Positions 25,430 through 34,688 of a stretch of 64,000 nucleotides of DNA are shown here, piece after piece. The notes beneath the pieces are model-generated. The model ran no database searches, was not told where the DNA came from, and was given only the letters and a program-made list of their open reading frames with translations. The number at the start of each line of letters is the position of its first letter. Positions within the stretch are counted from its first letter, which is position 1. The position numbers were made by a program, and so were the translations under genes. Source of the stretch: Hymenobacter roseosalivarius DSM 11622 (GTDB lineage Bacteria; Bacteroidota; Bacteroidia; Cytophagales; Hymenobacteraceae); NCBI RefSeq assembly GCF_900176135.1, contig NZ_FWWW01000075.1:1-64000 (forward strand), written 5' to 3'.

Positions 25430-28396
25430 TTATTTCGCCAGCTGCTCATCGAGCTGGCGAAAAGGATTGAGTTGATCGAGCCGCAACACAAAGCGAATCT
25501 GATCGGTGAAATCTTTGCGGCTGCTGGGCAAGCCATTCTCATATTGAGAACCAGCTACGGGCAAGTAAAACTGGAAGATATTTTTGATAACCGGCACCAC
25601 AAGGCCCGCATCGTAGAAGAGATTTTGCCCCCCACGGCGGCCGAAGAGTGTATTATCTTCCTTCGTAACACCAAAGTCAGCAAACACGCTAAGGCCGGTG
25701 ACCGGCAGATCGGCTTGCAGGTTGAGGGTGCTAAGCCAGCGCTGGCTATTTACTGGAATAAAGCCTTTGAAAGCACCGTCGCGGTCGTCAGTTTGATGCG
25801 TTTGGGCAGTGAAGGCATCCGAGATCTGATGGCGGTCCAGGAAGGCCGTTTGGCGACGGTAGTCAGGGCTGCCGCTCAGGCCAATGAAGAATGGCGCGTC
25901 GTTAGACTTTTGCAAAAAACGCCCTCCAAAGAGCCGCGCCTGCACGCGCTTCTTCGGCGAGTAATATCGGCTGTACGAAGCCGAAGCGCGCAGTAAGGTG
26001 GCCTGTAGCGATGAATTTTCTACTGATAAATCTGGAGTAAGCCTGTTCAGCTCCACGCTGGCCGACCAGGTTTGCAGGGCGTTGCCGGCTTGCACTTGGT
26101 AGAACAAGGTCTGGATGCTGCTGGTCACATCAAAGTCTTCATCGCGCACGGACGTGTTGGCGATTTGCACCGTGTGCTGGGGGGCATTATAAGCCGACTT
26201 AGGCAAGGTCAGGGTCAAGCTGGGCTCCACTTTCACGTAGCGCTCAAAACGTTGCACCGTAACACCAGTAACGAGTTGCCGGGCGGTTTGCCGGGGCAAA
26301 ATGTTCAGATTGAGCGTGCCGATACCGTTCAGTTCGTTGCGGTTAAAGCTGTACATTGGCATAGCCAGGTAGCTCAGGCGCTTTGGTACCAAGGGGCTGC
26401 TATAGAAAGCCGCGCCCAGCATAAATTTGTCGGAAGTGTTGGCTCCCAGCACCGGCGCCCAGTTGATGGCGGCGCGGTCCCAGCGCTCCACGCCGGCTAA
26501 CGGCTGCAAGCGCAGCGGCTCCAGGCGGGGCAAATTGCCCCCTAGTTTGAGCTTGTCATCGCGGCGGTTGAGCTGGGGCGTAAGGTAGGTTGGGTCAATG
26601 ACGACGGAGGCAACACCTTCGCGCCGGAAGTCAAGCTGGGTTGCCTCGTCTTCTTCTCCGCTGCCAAATACGGGCGTCCATTGCGTTTCAAGAACCTGAC
26701 CCTGGGCATTGAGAGTAGATACCGGCACGGCGAAGGGGGCCGGCGAGTCATTGCGAACCAGCACTTTTACCTGGTCATTCGTTACCTCTATATCACCTAC
26801 AGCGGCGTTGTAGCGAGTGGTGTTTTGAAGCATATTCTCAAAAAACCAATCCAGTTGCTGCCCGGTGCTTTCTTCAAAAATGGCCTGCATGTCGGCAGGA
26901 GTAGGGTGCTTGAACTGCCAGCGCTGGTAGTAGGCACGCATAGCGGCATCAAACTTCTCCTGACCCAGATACCCCGCCAGATACTTGAGCAGGGAAGCCG
27001 TTTTGCCGTACACGATAATGCCATAATTGATTTTGCCGTACTCCGCCGAGCCAGGCCCGCTTACCGCCTGATCGAGGCCCCGGCTGGCGGAGGCTTGGTA
27101 AGGCACCTGATTTAGAGCCGTAGCATTCAAGCCTTCTACGCCCAAAATAGTAGAGGCTTTGCCCGATTTCAGGACACTTTCAAACATACCCGCATTCGGA
27201 TTGTCGCGCTCAGCCACCCGATTTTCGATATAGGAGTTCACGCCCTCATCCAGCCAAGGGAAAGCTCGCTCATTAGAGCCCAAAATACCGTAGAACCAAT
27301 TGTGCCCTACCTCGTGCACAATAGCTGAAGGCATCGTCACGGTTACCATAGGATACTCCATACCCGAGCCAGCGCTCAGCGCCCCATCTACGGCCGTAGC
27401 GGCGGTATATGGGTACTCACCCACCCACTGCGAATAGTAAGTGATAGCGTCGTTTACATCTTGCAGGCCTTTTATCCACTTCGCTACGTCCTTATTCACG
27501 AATAGCACCCACGTATCCACCTGCTTGCCCGAGGGCAGCGTAACGGCGCTCTTGAGCACATTAAACCGCTTGTCAGCAAACCAGGCGAAGTCGTGCACAC
27601 GATCCTGCACATAACGCAAAGTTTTCGTCTCAGCAGCGGAGGCGGGGAAGGTGAGGTCTTTGCCGTAGTCTTCCGGCTTTTTAGCGGCAGCGGTGGTCGC
27701 TAGCTGCATTAAGCGGGCTTGCTCTTCGGCATTCTGCAGTACGCCGGTAGCGCCCACCGTGTAATTGGAGGGCAGGGTAATGCGCACATCGAACGACCCA
27801 AATTCGGAGTAGAACTCGCCCTGATCCAGGTAGGGCATCGGGTGCCAGCCCTGGCTATCGTACACCGCCGGCTTCGGGTACCACTGCGTTATCTGATACG
27901 ACTGCTCTACGTGGCCAAAGCGCGAAAACGAAGCGGGAATCTTCACCCGGAAAGGGGTTGTAATTGTAATTTTGCCCCCCGGTGCCAAGGGTTGGGGCAA
28001 CGCTAGCTTCGCTATATCGGCGTGCTCCGGGTCGAAGCTGAGCGTGGCGGGTTGGCCGTTTACTTTGAAATCAAGCTGATCTATGAAGCCGCGCTGGTCC
28101 TGGGGGGCAAATTGAAACTTGCTGCTGCCGTTGCGCAATTGTTGTTTCGCAAAAGCCGTGGTGTTGTCGCGGTAGGCATTGGGCCAGAGGTGAAACCAAA
28201 TAAAGGTGAGCTGATCGGGTGAATTGTTGGTGTACTGTATTTCCTCCTGGGCCGTGAGCGTATGCTGGCGGTCATCAAGGGTGACATTAATGGAATAATT
28301 GACTTCCTGCTGCCAATAATCGCCAGGTGAAGTAGTCTGGGCCGAAAGTGCCAGAGGAAGAAAAGCAAGCCAGCAACTGGCTAATAACTTTTTCAT
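25430..28396 (-). CDS. M1 family metallopeptidase, exported
   Basis: A 988-residue protein. ATG 28396 starts a signal peptide (MKKLLASCWLAFLPLALSAQ). The N-terminal M1 beta domain begins at 'YSINVTLDDRQHTLTAQEEIQYTNNS'. The exopeptidase-like motif is 'GSGMEYPMVT' (G-x-M-E-N variant with Tyr), and the zinc site is H361-EVGH-365 with the third ligand in 'WLDEGVNSYIENRV'. The catalytic part is complete. About 400 C-terminal residues after the catalytic domain include a beta-rich region ('LRLQPLAGVERWDRAAINWAPVLG' to the end), so it may be outer-membrane or surface linked. The pyrophosphatase-like lipoprotein gene follows 12 bases downstream. Confidence 0.9.
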   Translation of the reverse strand: MKKLLASCWLAFLPLALSAQTTSPGDYWQQEVNYSINVTLDDRQHTLTAQEEIQYTNNSPDQLTFIWFHLWPNAYRDNTTAFAKQQLRNGSSKFQFAPQDQRGFIDQLDFKVNGQPATLSFDPEHADIAKLALPQPLAPGGKITITTPFRVKIPASFSRFGHVEQSYQITQWYPKPAVYDSQGWHPMPYLDQGEFYSEFGSFDVRITLPSNYTVGATGVLQNAEEQARLMQLATTAAAKKPEDYGKDLTFPASAAETKTLRYVQDRVHDFAWFADKRFNVLKSAVTLPSGKQVDTWVLFVNKDVAKWIKGLQDVNDAITYYSQWVGEYPYTAATAVDGALSAGSGMEYPMVTVTMPSAIVHEVGHNWFYGILGSNERAFPWLDEGVNSYIENRVAERDNPNAGMFESVLKSGKASTILGVEGLNATALNQVPYQASASRGLDQAVSGPGSAEYGKINYGIIVYGKTASLLKYLAGYLGQEKFDAAMRAYYQRWQFKHPTPADMQAIFEESTGQQLDWFFENMLQNTTRYNAAVGDIEVTNDQVKVLVRNDSPAPFAVPVSTLNAQGQVLETQWTPVFGSGEEDEATQLDFRREGVASVVIDPTYLTPQLNRRDDKLKLGGNLPRLEPLRLQPLAGVERWDRAAINWAPVLGANTSDKFMLGAAFYSSPLVPKRLSYLAMPMYSFNRNELNGIGTLNLNILPRQTARQLVTGVTVQRFERYVKVEPSLTLTLPKSAYNAPQHTVQIANTSVRDEDFDVTSSIQTLFYQVQAGNALQTWSASVELNRLTPDLSVENSSLQATLLRASASYSRYYSPKKRVQARLFGGRFLQKSNDAPFFIGLSGSPDYRRQTAFLDRHQISDAFTAQTHQTDDRDGAFKGFIPVNSQRWLSTLNLQADLPVTGLSVFADFGVTKEDNTLFGRRGGQNLFYDAGLVVPVIKNIFQFYLPVAGSQYENGLPSSRKDFTDQIRFVLRLDQLNPFRQLDEQLAK

Positions 28397-28543
28397 GCGG
28401 GGAGGAAAGAATAAGGGGCGAATAAATATAGAACGAAAGTACGTGGTCGGCCTCAAAATGCCGTGTCACAACCTTTCTGCCGGGCGGCCCGTTTTCTCAA
28501 ACTCAGTTCCACTATCCGCCCTGCGGATTAACACCCCCTACCT

Positions 28544-28963
28544 ATGTCTTTCAATAAAATCCCCAAAGACGATACCCAGCACCAAAACCACCTAGATGGC
28601 GCGGTGAATAACCTGAATAATGACTTACAGGAAGAAGCCTCGCGCGCCGGCTTCGACAATGTGCTTCAGCGCTGGATTGAGGATGTAAAAGAGGTCAACA
28701 ACCCGGAGCTACACCAGATTGTAGTTGATTTGCAGGCATTGAAGGCCCACTTCAACAGCGGCACCATCGATCATAAACTCGTTGGTCAGTTAATGGGACG
28801 TTTGGGTGAGAATACGCTTAAGGCAGCCATTTTTGCTGAAAACCCAAACACTGCCCAGCGAGTAACCAACTTGGGTGAAGCCTTGCTGAAGGCAGCCAAG
28901 CAGGTGCAAAACCCTAATGTCAATTCTACTCCCGAGCAGGATTTGAAAAATTCGAACGGCTAA
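28544..28963 (+). CDS. Conserved hypothetical small protein
   Basis: A 139-residue cytoplasmic protein from ATG 28544, rich in Asn, Gln and Glu and probably all helical ('RWIEDVKEVNNPELHQIVVDLQALKAHF', 'QLMGRLGENTLKAAIF'). There is no signal peptide or known motif. It stands alone between the M1 peptidase (divergent) and the ribosomal operon (convergent). Function unknown. Confidence 0.7.
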   Translation: MSFNKIPKDDTQHQNHLDGAVNNLNNDLQEEASRAGFDNVLQRWIEDVKEVNNPELHQIVVDLQALKAHFNSGTIDHKLVGQLMGRLGENTLKAAIFAENPNTAQRVTNLGEALLKAAKQVQNPNVNSTPEQDLKNSNG

Positions 28964-28990
28964 TAGCTACTTAATCGAATTTATATAAAT

Positions 28991-29028
28991 GCAAAAAGCC
29001 GGCTCCTTGATAGGAGCCGGCTTTTTGT
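28991..29028. terminator. Bidirectional terminator between the hypothetical gene and rplS
   Basis: CAAAAAGCCGGCTCCT pairs with AGGAGCCGGCTTTTTG over four bases. T tracts on both sides let it serve the plus-strand hypothetical gene and minus-strand rplS. Confidence 0.9.
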
Positions 29029-29047
29029 ACGCTTAAAAAAGCCGGGC

Positions 29048-29404
29048 TTAGCCGCGCTTTTCTTTGATCTTGGCTGCTTTGCCCGACAGGCCACGCAGAT
29101 AAAACAAACGAGCACGACGCACTTTACCGCGACGCACTACCTCAATCTTGTCAATATTGGGCGACAGAAGGGGAAAAATACGCTCGGTGCCGATTTGGTT
29201 CGAAATTTTACGAACGGTGAAAGTCTCGCCGTTGGAGTTTGGGTTCTTGCGTTGAATAACAACACCCTGGAACTGCTGAACACGCTCCTTGTTGCCCTCG
29301 CGAATCTTCACGTGAACATTAACGGTGTCGCCGGCGGCGAAAGCGGGGAAGCTGGCGCGGCGCTCCTGGGATTCCTGCTGGATAAAATCGAGTAGTACGC
29401 TCAT
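29048..29404 (-). CDS. rplS: 50S ribosomal protein L19
   Basis: A 118-residue protein, normal length. Signature segments are '[33 protein letters not shown]' and '[46 protein letters not shown]'. L19 sits at the contact between the subunits. It closes the rpsP-rimM-trmD-rplS cluster and also has a good promoter of its own (29467-29498). Confidence 0.98.
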   Translation of the reverse strand: MSVLLDFIQQESQERRASFPAFAAGDTVNVHVKIREGNKERVQQFQGVVIQRKNPNSNGETFTVRKISNQIGTERIFPLLSPNIDKIEVVRRGKVRRARLFYLRGLSGKAAKIKEKRG

Positions 29405-29466
29405 GGCTGGGAAAAACTAAAAATAGGACGGCGCCGCCGTCCGAGTGGTTTCGGGTAAAAGAGGCG

Positions 29467-29498
29467 CAAATATAGCGCTCTGTTTTGAGGAAGGCAAA
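29467..29498 (-). promoter_or_regulatory. Promoter of rplS (-33 TTTG, -7 TATATTTG)
   Basis: On the minus strand TTTG (29498-29495) is followed after 20 bases by TATATTTG (29474-29467). Both match the Bacteroidota housekeeping consensus with the right spacing, and it lies within the gap between trmD and rplS. The transcript would start near 29460 with a leader of about 55 bases. This is the best promoter match in the window. Confidence 0.65.
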
Positions 29499-29557
29499 CT
29501 TATTGCAGAGTTAAATGCTGAAAGGGCCAAACGGCTGCGTATACAGGGGTTAGCTGG

Positions 29558-30235
29558 CTACTCATCCAATAAATCAGGGCGTCTTTGGCGAGTCCTTTCC
29601 AAGGCTTGCTCGTGCCGCCAGATGTCAACCTGAGGTGTATTACCCGAGAGCAGAATCTCGGGCACGGTCTGGCCCCGCCACTCCGCCGGGCGCGTATATA
29701 CCGGCGGAGCCAGCAGATTATCCTGAAAAGAATCACTTAAGGCTGATTCTTCATTGCCAAGTACCCCAGGCAAGAGCCGCACGATAGCATCAGTAAGAAT
29801 GGCAGCCCCAAGCTCGCCGCCACTGAGCACGTAGTCACCCACGCTGATTTCGTGCGTGATGTAGGCCTGCCGGATGCGCTCATCAATGCCTTTATAGTGC
29901 CCGCACAGGATGATGACGTTCTCGGTCAGCGACAGGCGGTTTACCAGCGGCTGCCTGAGCGTCTCTCCATCTGGCGTCATATAAATGACAGCATCGTAGC
30001 GGCGCTCGGTTAAGAGTCCGTCCAGGCAAGCCGCAATGGGCTCTACGCGCAATACCATCCCTGCTCCGCCGCCAAATACGTAGTCGTCGATTTGCCCGTG
30101 CTTGTTAATAGCAAAGCGCCGCAAATCGTGGACGTGAATTTCAGCCAAACCCTTATCCTGCGCCCGCTTCACAATGGAGTGGGCAAAGGGACTGGCCAAT
30201 AAATCAGGCTGGCAGGTGATTATATCGAGGCGCAT
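29558..30235 (-). CDS. trmD: tRNA (guanine-N1-)-methyltransferase
   Basis: A 225-residue SPOUT enzyme that methylates G37 of several tRNAs, preventing frameshifts. Visible signatures: 'RFAINKHGQIDDYVFGGGAGMVLRVEPI' at the N-terminal strand, 'VIILCGHYKGIDERI' and 'EISVGDYVLSGGELGAAILTDAIVRLLPG' of the trefoil knot that holds AdoMet. ATG 30235. It sits in the standard rpsP-rimM-trmD-rplS order, 73 bases after rimM. Confidence 0.97.
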   Translation of the reverse strand: MRLDIITCQPDLLASPFAHSIVKRAQDKGLAEIHVHDLRRFAINKHGQIDDYVFGGGAGMVLRVEPIAACLDGLLTERRYDAVIYMTPDGETLRQPLVNRLSLTENVIILCGHYKGIDERIRQAYITHEISVGDYVLSGGELGAAILTDAIVRLLPGVLGNEESALSDSFQDNLLAPPVYTRPAEWRGQTVPEILLSGNTPQVDIWRHEQALERTRQRRPDLLDE

Positions 30236-30308
30236 GGTAGCACCGCCGTTGGCAGTGAAGCTAGGTTCTATAAATAAAGCGGTGATTAAGCGCTGGGGGC
30301 TTTTTTAG

Positions 30309-30890
30309 CTACGGTTCGATGAACTCATCAGGCTCGTCACGTTCCCGGGAAGACGGCTTGAGGTAAACATCCAGCAAGCCCTCTGGCAATCTAACGTGTA
30401 GCTTAAGCTCGGCTTCGTCGGCGTGTAAAACCAACTCATCCACGACCGGAATCAGCACTTCCTGCCCTAGGTAGCGCATACCCATCAGGTCTTGCTGGGG
30501 CATCTCGTAGAACGTCTCCACGATACCTAGCTCACCTAACGTTTCATCAACAACGAGGTAGCCGATAACGTCGTGGAAGTAAAACTGGTCATCCTCAAGC
30601 TCTGGCAACTCTTCAAGCGCCTGGTAAAGCTTCGCATTCCGCAAAGGCTCGGCCGCTTCTATCGTGTCGATGCCTTTAAGCTTTAATAACACGCGGTCAG
30701 CCGCCTGAGGCTGTACTCGCTCCACGGCGAAAGCCGTCAGCTTGCCGGGTGTGGGGGGCAATTCCAGCCACACGGACTTCATTTTACGGTAAGCCTCCAC
30801 GTCGTCTACATCCAAGAAAGCTACAACGAAGCCTTTCAAGCCGTGTGTCTTCCCAATGCCGCCGAGCTGATAGCATTCGTCGATAGTCAT
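30309..30890 (-). CDS. rimM: Ribosome maturation factor RimM
   Basis: A 193-residue protein that binds S19 and helps 16S rRNA processing of the 30S head. The N-terminal RimM barrel starts 'CYQLGGIGKTHGLKGFVVAFLDVD' and the PRC barrel has 'YFHDVIGYLVVDETLGELGIVETFYEMPQQDLMGMRYLGQEVLIPVV'. The tail has extra acidic residues (RERDEPDEF). It lies between rpsP and trmD in the conserved order. Confidence 0.95.
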   Translation of the reverse strand: MTIDECYQLGGIGKTHGLKGFVVAFLDVDDVEAYRKMKSVWLELPPTPGKLTAFAVERVQPQAADRVLLKLKGIDTIEAAEPLRNAKLYQALEELPELEDDQFYFHDVIGYLVVDETLGELGIVETFYEMPQQDLMGMRYLGQEVLIPVVDELVLHADEAELKLHVRLPEGLLDVYLKPSSRERDEPDEFIEP

Positions 30891-30954
30891 AAGATAGGGA
30901 TTGTGATGAGGTGAACGCGCAAGAGGTAGAAAAGAGAGCCTTCGCGGGAAAAAA

Positions 30955-31019
30955 GTTGAGAGTTTAGGAGAAGCTGCCGCGACACAAGCCGCGAGACAAC
31001 AACTCCTAAACTCTCAAAC
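30955..31019. repeat. Inverted repeat between rpsP and rimM
   Basis: GAGAGTTTAGGAG (30958-30970) and CTCCTAAACTCTC (31003-31015) are exact reverse complements, extended by a few bases with one gap. A third copy of CTCCTAAAC follows at about 31027. The 32-base loop is GC-rich. It could be a processing or attenuation element in the operon. Confidence 0.6.
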
Positions 31020-31040
31020 GTTTAAACTCCTAAACTAAAC

Positions 31041-31583
31041 TTAGGCGCCAGCTTCCTCAGTTGTTTCGGCCGGAGCAGCTGCTTCGGCCGTCTCGCCTTC
31101 AGTTTCGGCAACTGGCTCAGCAGCAGGAGTCTGCTTCTTGCGAATTGCTTCGGCACGAGCCTCTTTAACTTTGGTTTCGGCGGCAAGCTGCTGCTTGCGA
31201 GTCTCTTCCTTGGCAGTGCCCAGGCTTGTAAGCTTGCCTTCGATCTTCGCGTCTTTCTGCTCTTTCCAAGCAGTGAATCGCTCGTCAGCTACGTCCTGAG
31301 CGATGGCACCTTTGATAACACCTAGTTGGAGGTGCTTGCGGTATAATACACCCCGATACGAGAGCATAGCGCGCACCGTATCGGTCGGCTGGGCACCCTT
31401 CATGATCCAATCGAAAGCTTTTTCGCCGTCGAAGTTGATGGTAGCTGGGTTGGTATTCGGGTTGTAGGTACCGATTTTCTCGATGAAACGGCCATCGCGG
31501 GGGGCGCGGGCGTCGGCTACTACGATGTCAAATTGCGCGGCTTTCTTGCGGCCGCGGCGGGCGAGGCGGATTTTAACTGCCAT
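31041..31583 (-). CDS. rpsP: 30S ribosomal protein S16 with a long C-terminal extension
   Basis: A 180-residue protein. The N-terminal 80 or so are the ordinary S16 ('[74 protein letters not shown]'). The remaining 100 are charged and helical ('[31 protein letters not shown]') and then Ala/Glu-rich. E. coli S16 has 82 residues; such extensions are usual in Bacteroidota. It is the first gene of the operon and has a possible -7 box upstream. Confidence 0.97.
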   Translation of the reverse strand: MAVKIRLARRGRKKAAQFDIVVADARAPRDGRFIEKIGTYNPNTNPATINFDGEKAFDWIMKGAQPTDTVRAMLSYRGVLYRKHLQLGVIKGAIAQDVADERFTAWKEQKDAKIEGKLTSLGTAKEETRKQQLAAETKVKEARAEAIRKKQTPAAEPVAETEGETAEAAAPAETTEEAGA

Positions 31584-31635
31584 AAACCTAGTTGGTTAAG
31601 CGACGGAACCCGTCCGTCTGATTGAAAGTGAGGCG

Positions 31636-31643
31636 CAAAGGTA
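31636..31643 (-). promoter_or_regulatory. Possible -7 box (TACCTTTG) of the rpsP operon
   Basis: On the minus strand TACCTTTG lies 53 bases before ATG 31583. It fits TAnnTTTG. The nearest TTG upstream is only 14 bases away, so the -33 element is doubtful. The same octamer precedes lptD. Confidence 0.4.
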
Positions 31644-31732
31644 CGCACAACTGGCCCCAATTGAAACCCCTTTAATAAGATTCAACCTGATTACTTGGCT
31701 TTGTCACTTATTAAAAGGTAAAAGAAAGGGCT

Positions 31733-31768
31733 GCCTCGTTTCCGAAACAGCCTTTCTATTGGCTAAGA
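31733..31768 (-). terminator. Terminator of the desaturase gene
   Basis: AGAAAGGGCTG pairs with CAGCCTTTCT (one bulged G), and CGTTTCCGAAACAG forms the inner helix. T-rich sequence follows on the minus strand. It starts five bases past the desaturase stop codon. Confidence 0.65.
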
Positions 31769-31772
31769 TAAA

Positions 31773-32528
31773 CTAAGCAGCAACGCGCACCGGAACTTGC
31801 TGCTTACGCTTGATTTTGATAACGCCCATCTTATCCATACTCCAGATGAACACGTAGGTAGGGTCAAACTCCCACCACTTCACACCGAAGTTGACGCGCA
31901 AGGGAAGCTTATGGTGGTTGTTCTGAAACAGTTCACCAAAAGCCAGAAAGTCCAGAGCCAGCGTATTCTTCGACTTATCGTGATTATCAAAGTTCTGATA
32001 GCCGTACTTGTGGCCACCCCAGTTCACGATAGCGCCGTGCAACGGGCCCATCAAAAAGTGAACCGGCAGCAATAGATACATCCACCAAGCGGTAGCAAAG
32101 TTGATGTAGAACAGCACGTAAGCTGTACCCCAGCCCAGACGTGAATACCACTGACTGCCGAAGCTTTCTACGGCTTCCCATACTGGATAATCACCTTCAA
32201 ACCGCTCAGGAGCTTCTACGTTGTGCTTAAGCAGGTCAGTATAAATGACCTTCGTCTTCCACATCATCGCAAATGGGTTGGATGAGAAGTGGGGCGAGTG
32301 CGGGTCCATCTCGGTGTCGGAGTACGCGTGATGCATCCGATGCAGGATGGCATAGGCCCGCGGCGACAGGAACGAGGATCCCTGACAAGCGTACGTAAAG
32401 AGGTAGAAGAACTTCTCCCAGAACTTGTTCATCGTGAACATTTTATGCGCCGCGTAACGGTGTAGATAAAATGTCTGGGTGAACAGCGAAAGGTAGTAGT
32501 GGGCAACGAAGAAGACAAGTATGGGCAT
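31773..32528 (-). CDS. Fatty acid desaturase (acyl-CoA desaturase type)
   Basis: A 251-residue membrane enzyme from ATG 32528. The three His boxes for the di-iron site are H-R-Y-A-A-H ('FYLHRYAAHKMF'), H-R-M-H-H ('ILHRMHHAYSDTEMDPHSP') and N-N-H-H ('LFQNNHHKLPLRV'). Hydrophobic segments flank them ('ILVFFVAHYYLSLFTQTF', 'WWMYLLLPVHFLMGPL'). Enzymes of this type put a double bond into fatty acyl chains and so adjust membrane fluidity. Length is at the short end for the family but no motif is missing. Confidence 0.92.
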   Translation of the reverse strand: MPILVFFVAHYYLSLFTQTFYLHRYAAHKMFTMNKFWEKFFYLFTYACQGSSFLSPRAYAILHRMHHAYSDTEMDPHSPHFSSNPFAMMWKTKVIYTDLLKHNVEAPERFEGDYPVWEAVESFGSQWYSRLGWGTAYVLFYINFATAWWMYLLLPVHFLMGPLHGAIVNWGGHKYGYQNFDNHDKSKNTLALDFLAFGELFQNNHHKLPLRVNFGVKWWEFDPTYVFIWSMDKMGVIKIKRKQQVPVRVAA

Positions 32529-32859
32529 AAAGCAGGGGTGTTGGATATCAGAGGAGTCAGAACTAGAAGGTTGTTCGCAAAAGTCTACACGGTTGACTTT
32601 AGTTCAGATGTCGAGTACAAACCTACAGCCAGAGCTGCGTAGGGTCAATAAATAGACCGAAAAGGCCAAAATATTGTTCAGGTGCTATTTCACCCTGATT
32701 CAAGAACAAGTAAGCGTCATTACTGATACCTTAGGTTCTATTCTATTACAAAATCTTTGGCAGGCTCAACAGCAGTTGTTGTGACAGCTTTCAGTCATGA
32801 TACTTACTCCTCAACTCACAAACGAACAAAAAGTTGGAAAAAGCTGAAAGCACTGGCTT
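32529..32859. other. Gap between the desaturase and the RluA-type gene
   Basis: 331 bases with no protein-like frame. AT-rich runs occur, but no terminator and no TAnnTTTG box with a partner was found on either strand. Probably promoter and leader of the desaturase and the 3' end of the RluA transcript. Confidence 0.4.
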
Positions 32860-33567
32860 TTAATAATATGCATTCGCTGCCTCCCAGTGCGCGATAGCCG
32901 GTAGCGGAGCCTCAAAAGTCATCAGCTCCTTGCTGACGGGGTGCGCCAGCTCCAGACGCCGAGCGTGTAAGGCGATACTCACATCAGGAAGAGGTGCCAA
33001 AAAGCCATATTTCACATCACCCACGATGGGCGTACCCAAACCGGTGGCGAGCTGCACCCTAATCTGATGTGGACGCCCCGTAATGGGGTTTACCTGAATG
33101 AGATAGCGCGAGCCAGCCTGACCTAATACTTCATAGTCCAGCTCGGAGCGCTGGCCCTGCGGATGCGCGGTGGAATATGCCTTGGTAACGTTGCGAATAG
33201 GATCTTTGACGAGCCAGTGCACTAAGTGGCCGTTGGCTGGCTCGGGGCGCTTGCCTACCAGCGCCCAATAGGTTTTGTGCACAGTATTGTCCCGGAACAT
33301 CTCATTGAGGCGGCTCAGGGCTTTCGAGGTTTTAGCCAGGGCCACTACGCCGCTCACGGGTCTGTCCAGGCGGTGCGCCACACCTATGAAGGCCGCACCC
33401 GGCTTTTTGTATTTGAAACGCAGATACTCCGCGGCCTTTACCGATAACGGTTCGTCGCCGGTAGAGTCGCCTTGTACGAGCAAGCCGGCCGGCTTATTAA
33501 TAATAAGCAGATGATTGTCTTCAAACAGAATCTCCTTCTGTTCTGACCATAAATTCGGACGAGTCAC
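32860..33567 (-). CDS. RluA-family pseudouridine synthase
   Basis: A 235-residue protein starting at GTG 33567. The catalytic motif is 'GVAHRLDRPVSGVVALAKTS' with the Asp that attacks the ribose. Other family segments are 'ILFEDNHLLIINKPAGLLVQGD' and 'VNPITGRPHQIRVQLA'. It converts uridine to pseudouridine in rRNA or tRNA. There is no N-terminal S4 domain, as in the RluA and TruC types, so the target site cannot be given. Confidence 0.92.
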   Translation of the reverse strand: MTRPNLWSEQKEILFEDNHLLIINKPAGLLVQGDSTGDEPLSVKAAEYLRFKYKKPGAAFIGVAHRLDRPVSGVVALAKTSKALSRLNEMFRDNTVHKTYWALVGKRPEPANGHLVHWLVKDPIRNVTKAYSTAHPQGQRSELDYEVLGQAGSRYLIQVNPITGRPHQIRVQLATGLGTPIVGDVKYGFLAPLPDVSIALHARRLELAHPVSKELMTFEAPLPAIAHWEAANAYY

Positions 33568-33596
33568 GCGGAATTAATTGACTAGTAATAATTATT

Positions 33597-33634
33597 AAAA
33601 AAGCCCCCCAGCACTATAACACTGAGGCCGAGGA
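33597..33634 (-). terminator. Terminator of panB (weak)
   Basis: On the minus strand CCTCAG pairs with CTGGGG, and GGGGGGC plus six T follow. The stem is short, but the T tract and position, 27 bases past the panB stop codon, fit an end of transcript. Confidence 0.5.
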
Positions 33635-33660
33635 GGGAAGAACGAACCGTTCTGGGAAAT

Positions 33661-34476
33661 CTAGTAGGCTTCTTCGGACGAAGGAAAGTCTTGCGTTTTT
33701 ACATCTTGAATGTAGCGCTGTACGGCATCGTGCATTACATCACCAATTTCGGCGTAGCGGCGCAGGAAACGGGGCTTAAACTCTTTGGTGATACCCAACA
33801 TATCATGAACTACCAGCACCTGCCCGTCAACGTCGGGGCCAGCGCCGATACCGATAACCGGAATAGTGAGCGTTTCAGCAACCTGCTTAGCCAAAGCCGA
33901 CGGGATTTTTTCCAGCACCAGTGCAAAGCATCCCAGCTCTTGCAGCAGCTGTGAGTCTTCAAGCAATTTTTGGGCCTCAGATTCTTCTTTGGCTCGCACG
34001 GTGTACGTACCGAATTTGTAAATGCTTTGGGGCGTGAGGCCTAGATGACCCATGACTGGGATACCAGCTGTAAGTATGCGCGTGATAGACTCCCGGATTT
34101 CAGCGCCGCCTTCCAGCTTCACGCCGTGCCCACCCGATTCTTTCATGATGCGAATGGCCGAGCGCAACGCCTCCGATGAATTGCCCTGATACGAGCCAAA
34201 AGGCATATCCACCACCACAAATGCCCGTTTTACGGCCCGCACCACGGAGGAAGCATGGTAAATCATCTGATCCAACGTGATGGGCAAAGTCGTTTCATGG
34301 CCGGCCATCACGTTGGAGGCCGAGTCGCCTACCAGCAGCACATCAATGCCCGCGCCGTCAAGCAGGGTGGCCATCGAAAAGTCGTAGGCCGTGAGCATAG
34401 CGATTTTCTCACCCCGCTGCTTCATGGCTAGCAACTGGTGGGTGGTCACAAGCTTAACTTCTTTGTGCTGGGACAT
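33661..34476 (-). CDS. panB: 3-methyl-2-oxobutanoate hydroxymethyltransferase
   Basis: A 271-residue enzyme from ATG 34476; it makes ketopantoate, the first committed step to pantothenate and coenzyme A. Family signatures: '[51 protein letters not shown]', '[17 protein letters not shown]' and '[23 protein letters not shown]'. Length is standard. It is a single gene, with a palindromic repeat between it and lptD. Confidence 0.96.
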   Translation of the reverse strand: MSQHKEVKLVTTHQLLAMKQRGEKIAMLTAYDFSMATLLDGAGIDVLLVGDSASNVMAGHETTLPITLDQMIYHASSVVRAVKRAFVVVDMPFGSYQGNSSEALRSAIRIMKESGGHGVKLEGGAEIRESITRILTAGIPVMGHLGLTPQSIYKFGTYTVRAKEESEAQKLLEDSQLLQELGCFALVLEKIPSALAKQVAETLTIPVIGIGAGPDVDGQVLVVHDMLGITKEFKPRFLRRYAEIGDVMHDAVQRYIQDVKTQDFPSSEEAY

Positions 34477-34511
34477 GGGAGCGGAGAAATTTAGGAGAAG
34501 TTTTGGTGATG

Positions 34512-34615
34512 GTAGCGCGCCAATCCGTTCCGCGTCGAGCCGCAGGCGAGAATCCGATGTCGCGCAGACGCGTAGCCTCTTGCGGTGCCCGGCGCGGAAC
34601 AGATTGCCGCGCTAC
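34512..34615. repeat. Dispersed palindromic element (family C)
   Basis: GTAGCGCGCCAATCCGTTCC (from 34512) and its reverse complement ending at 34615 pair over 23 bases with two differences. The inside is GC-rich with a weaker second dyad (GCCGCAGGC/TGCGGTGCC). It lies between panB and lptD and has no coding content. Confidence 0.65.
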
Positions 34616-34688
34616 GTGCATAATGGCCGCACAATGATACTAAAACGGTTCCAAGCGCGAGGATGGAAACTGAATTTGCCCCCCAGCC

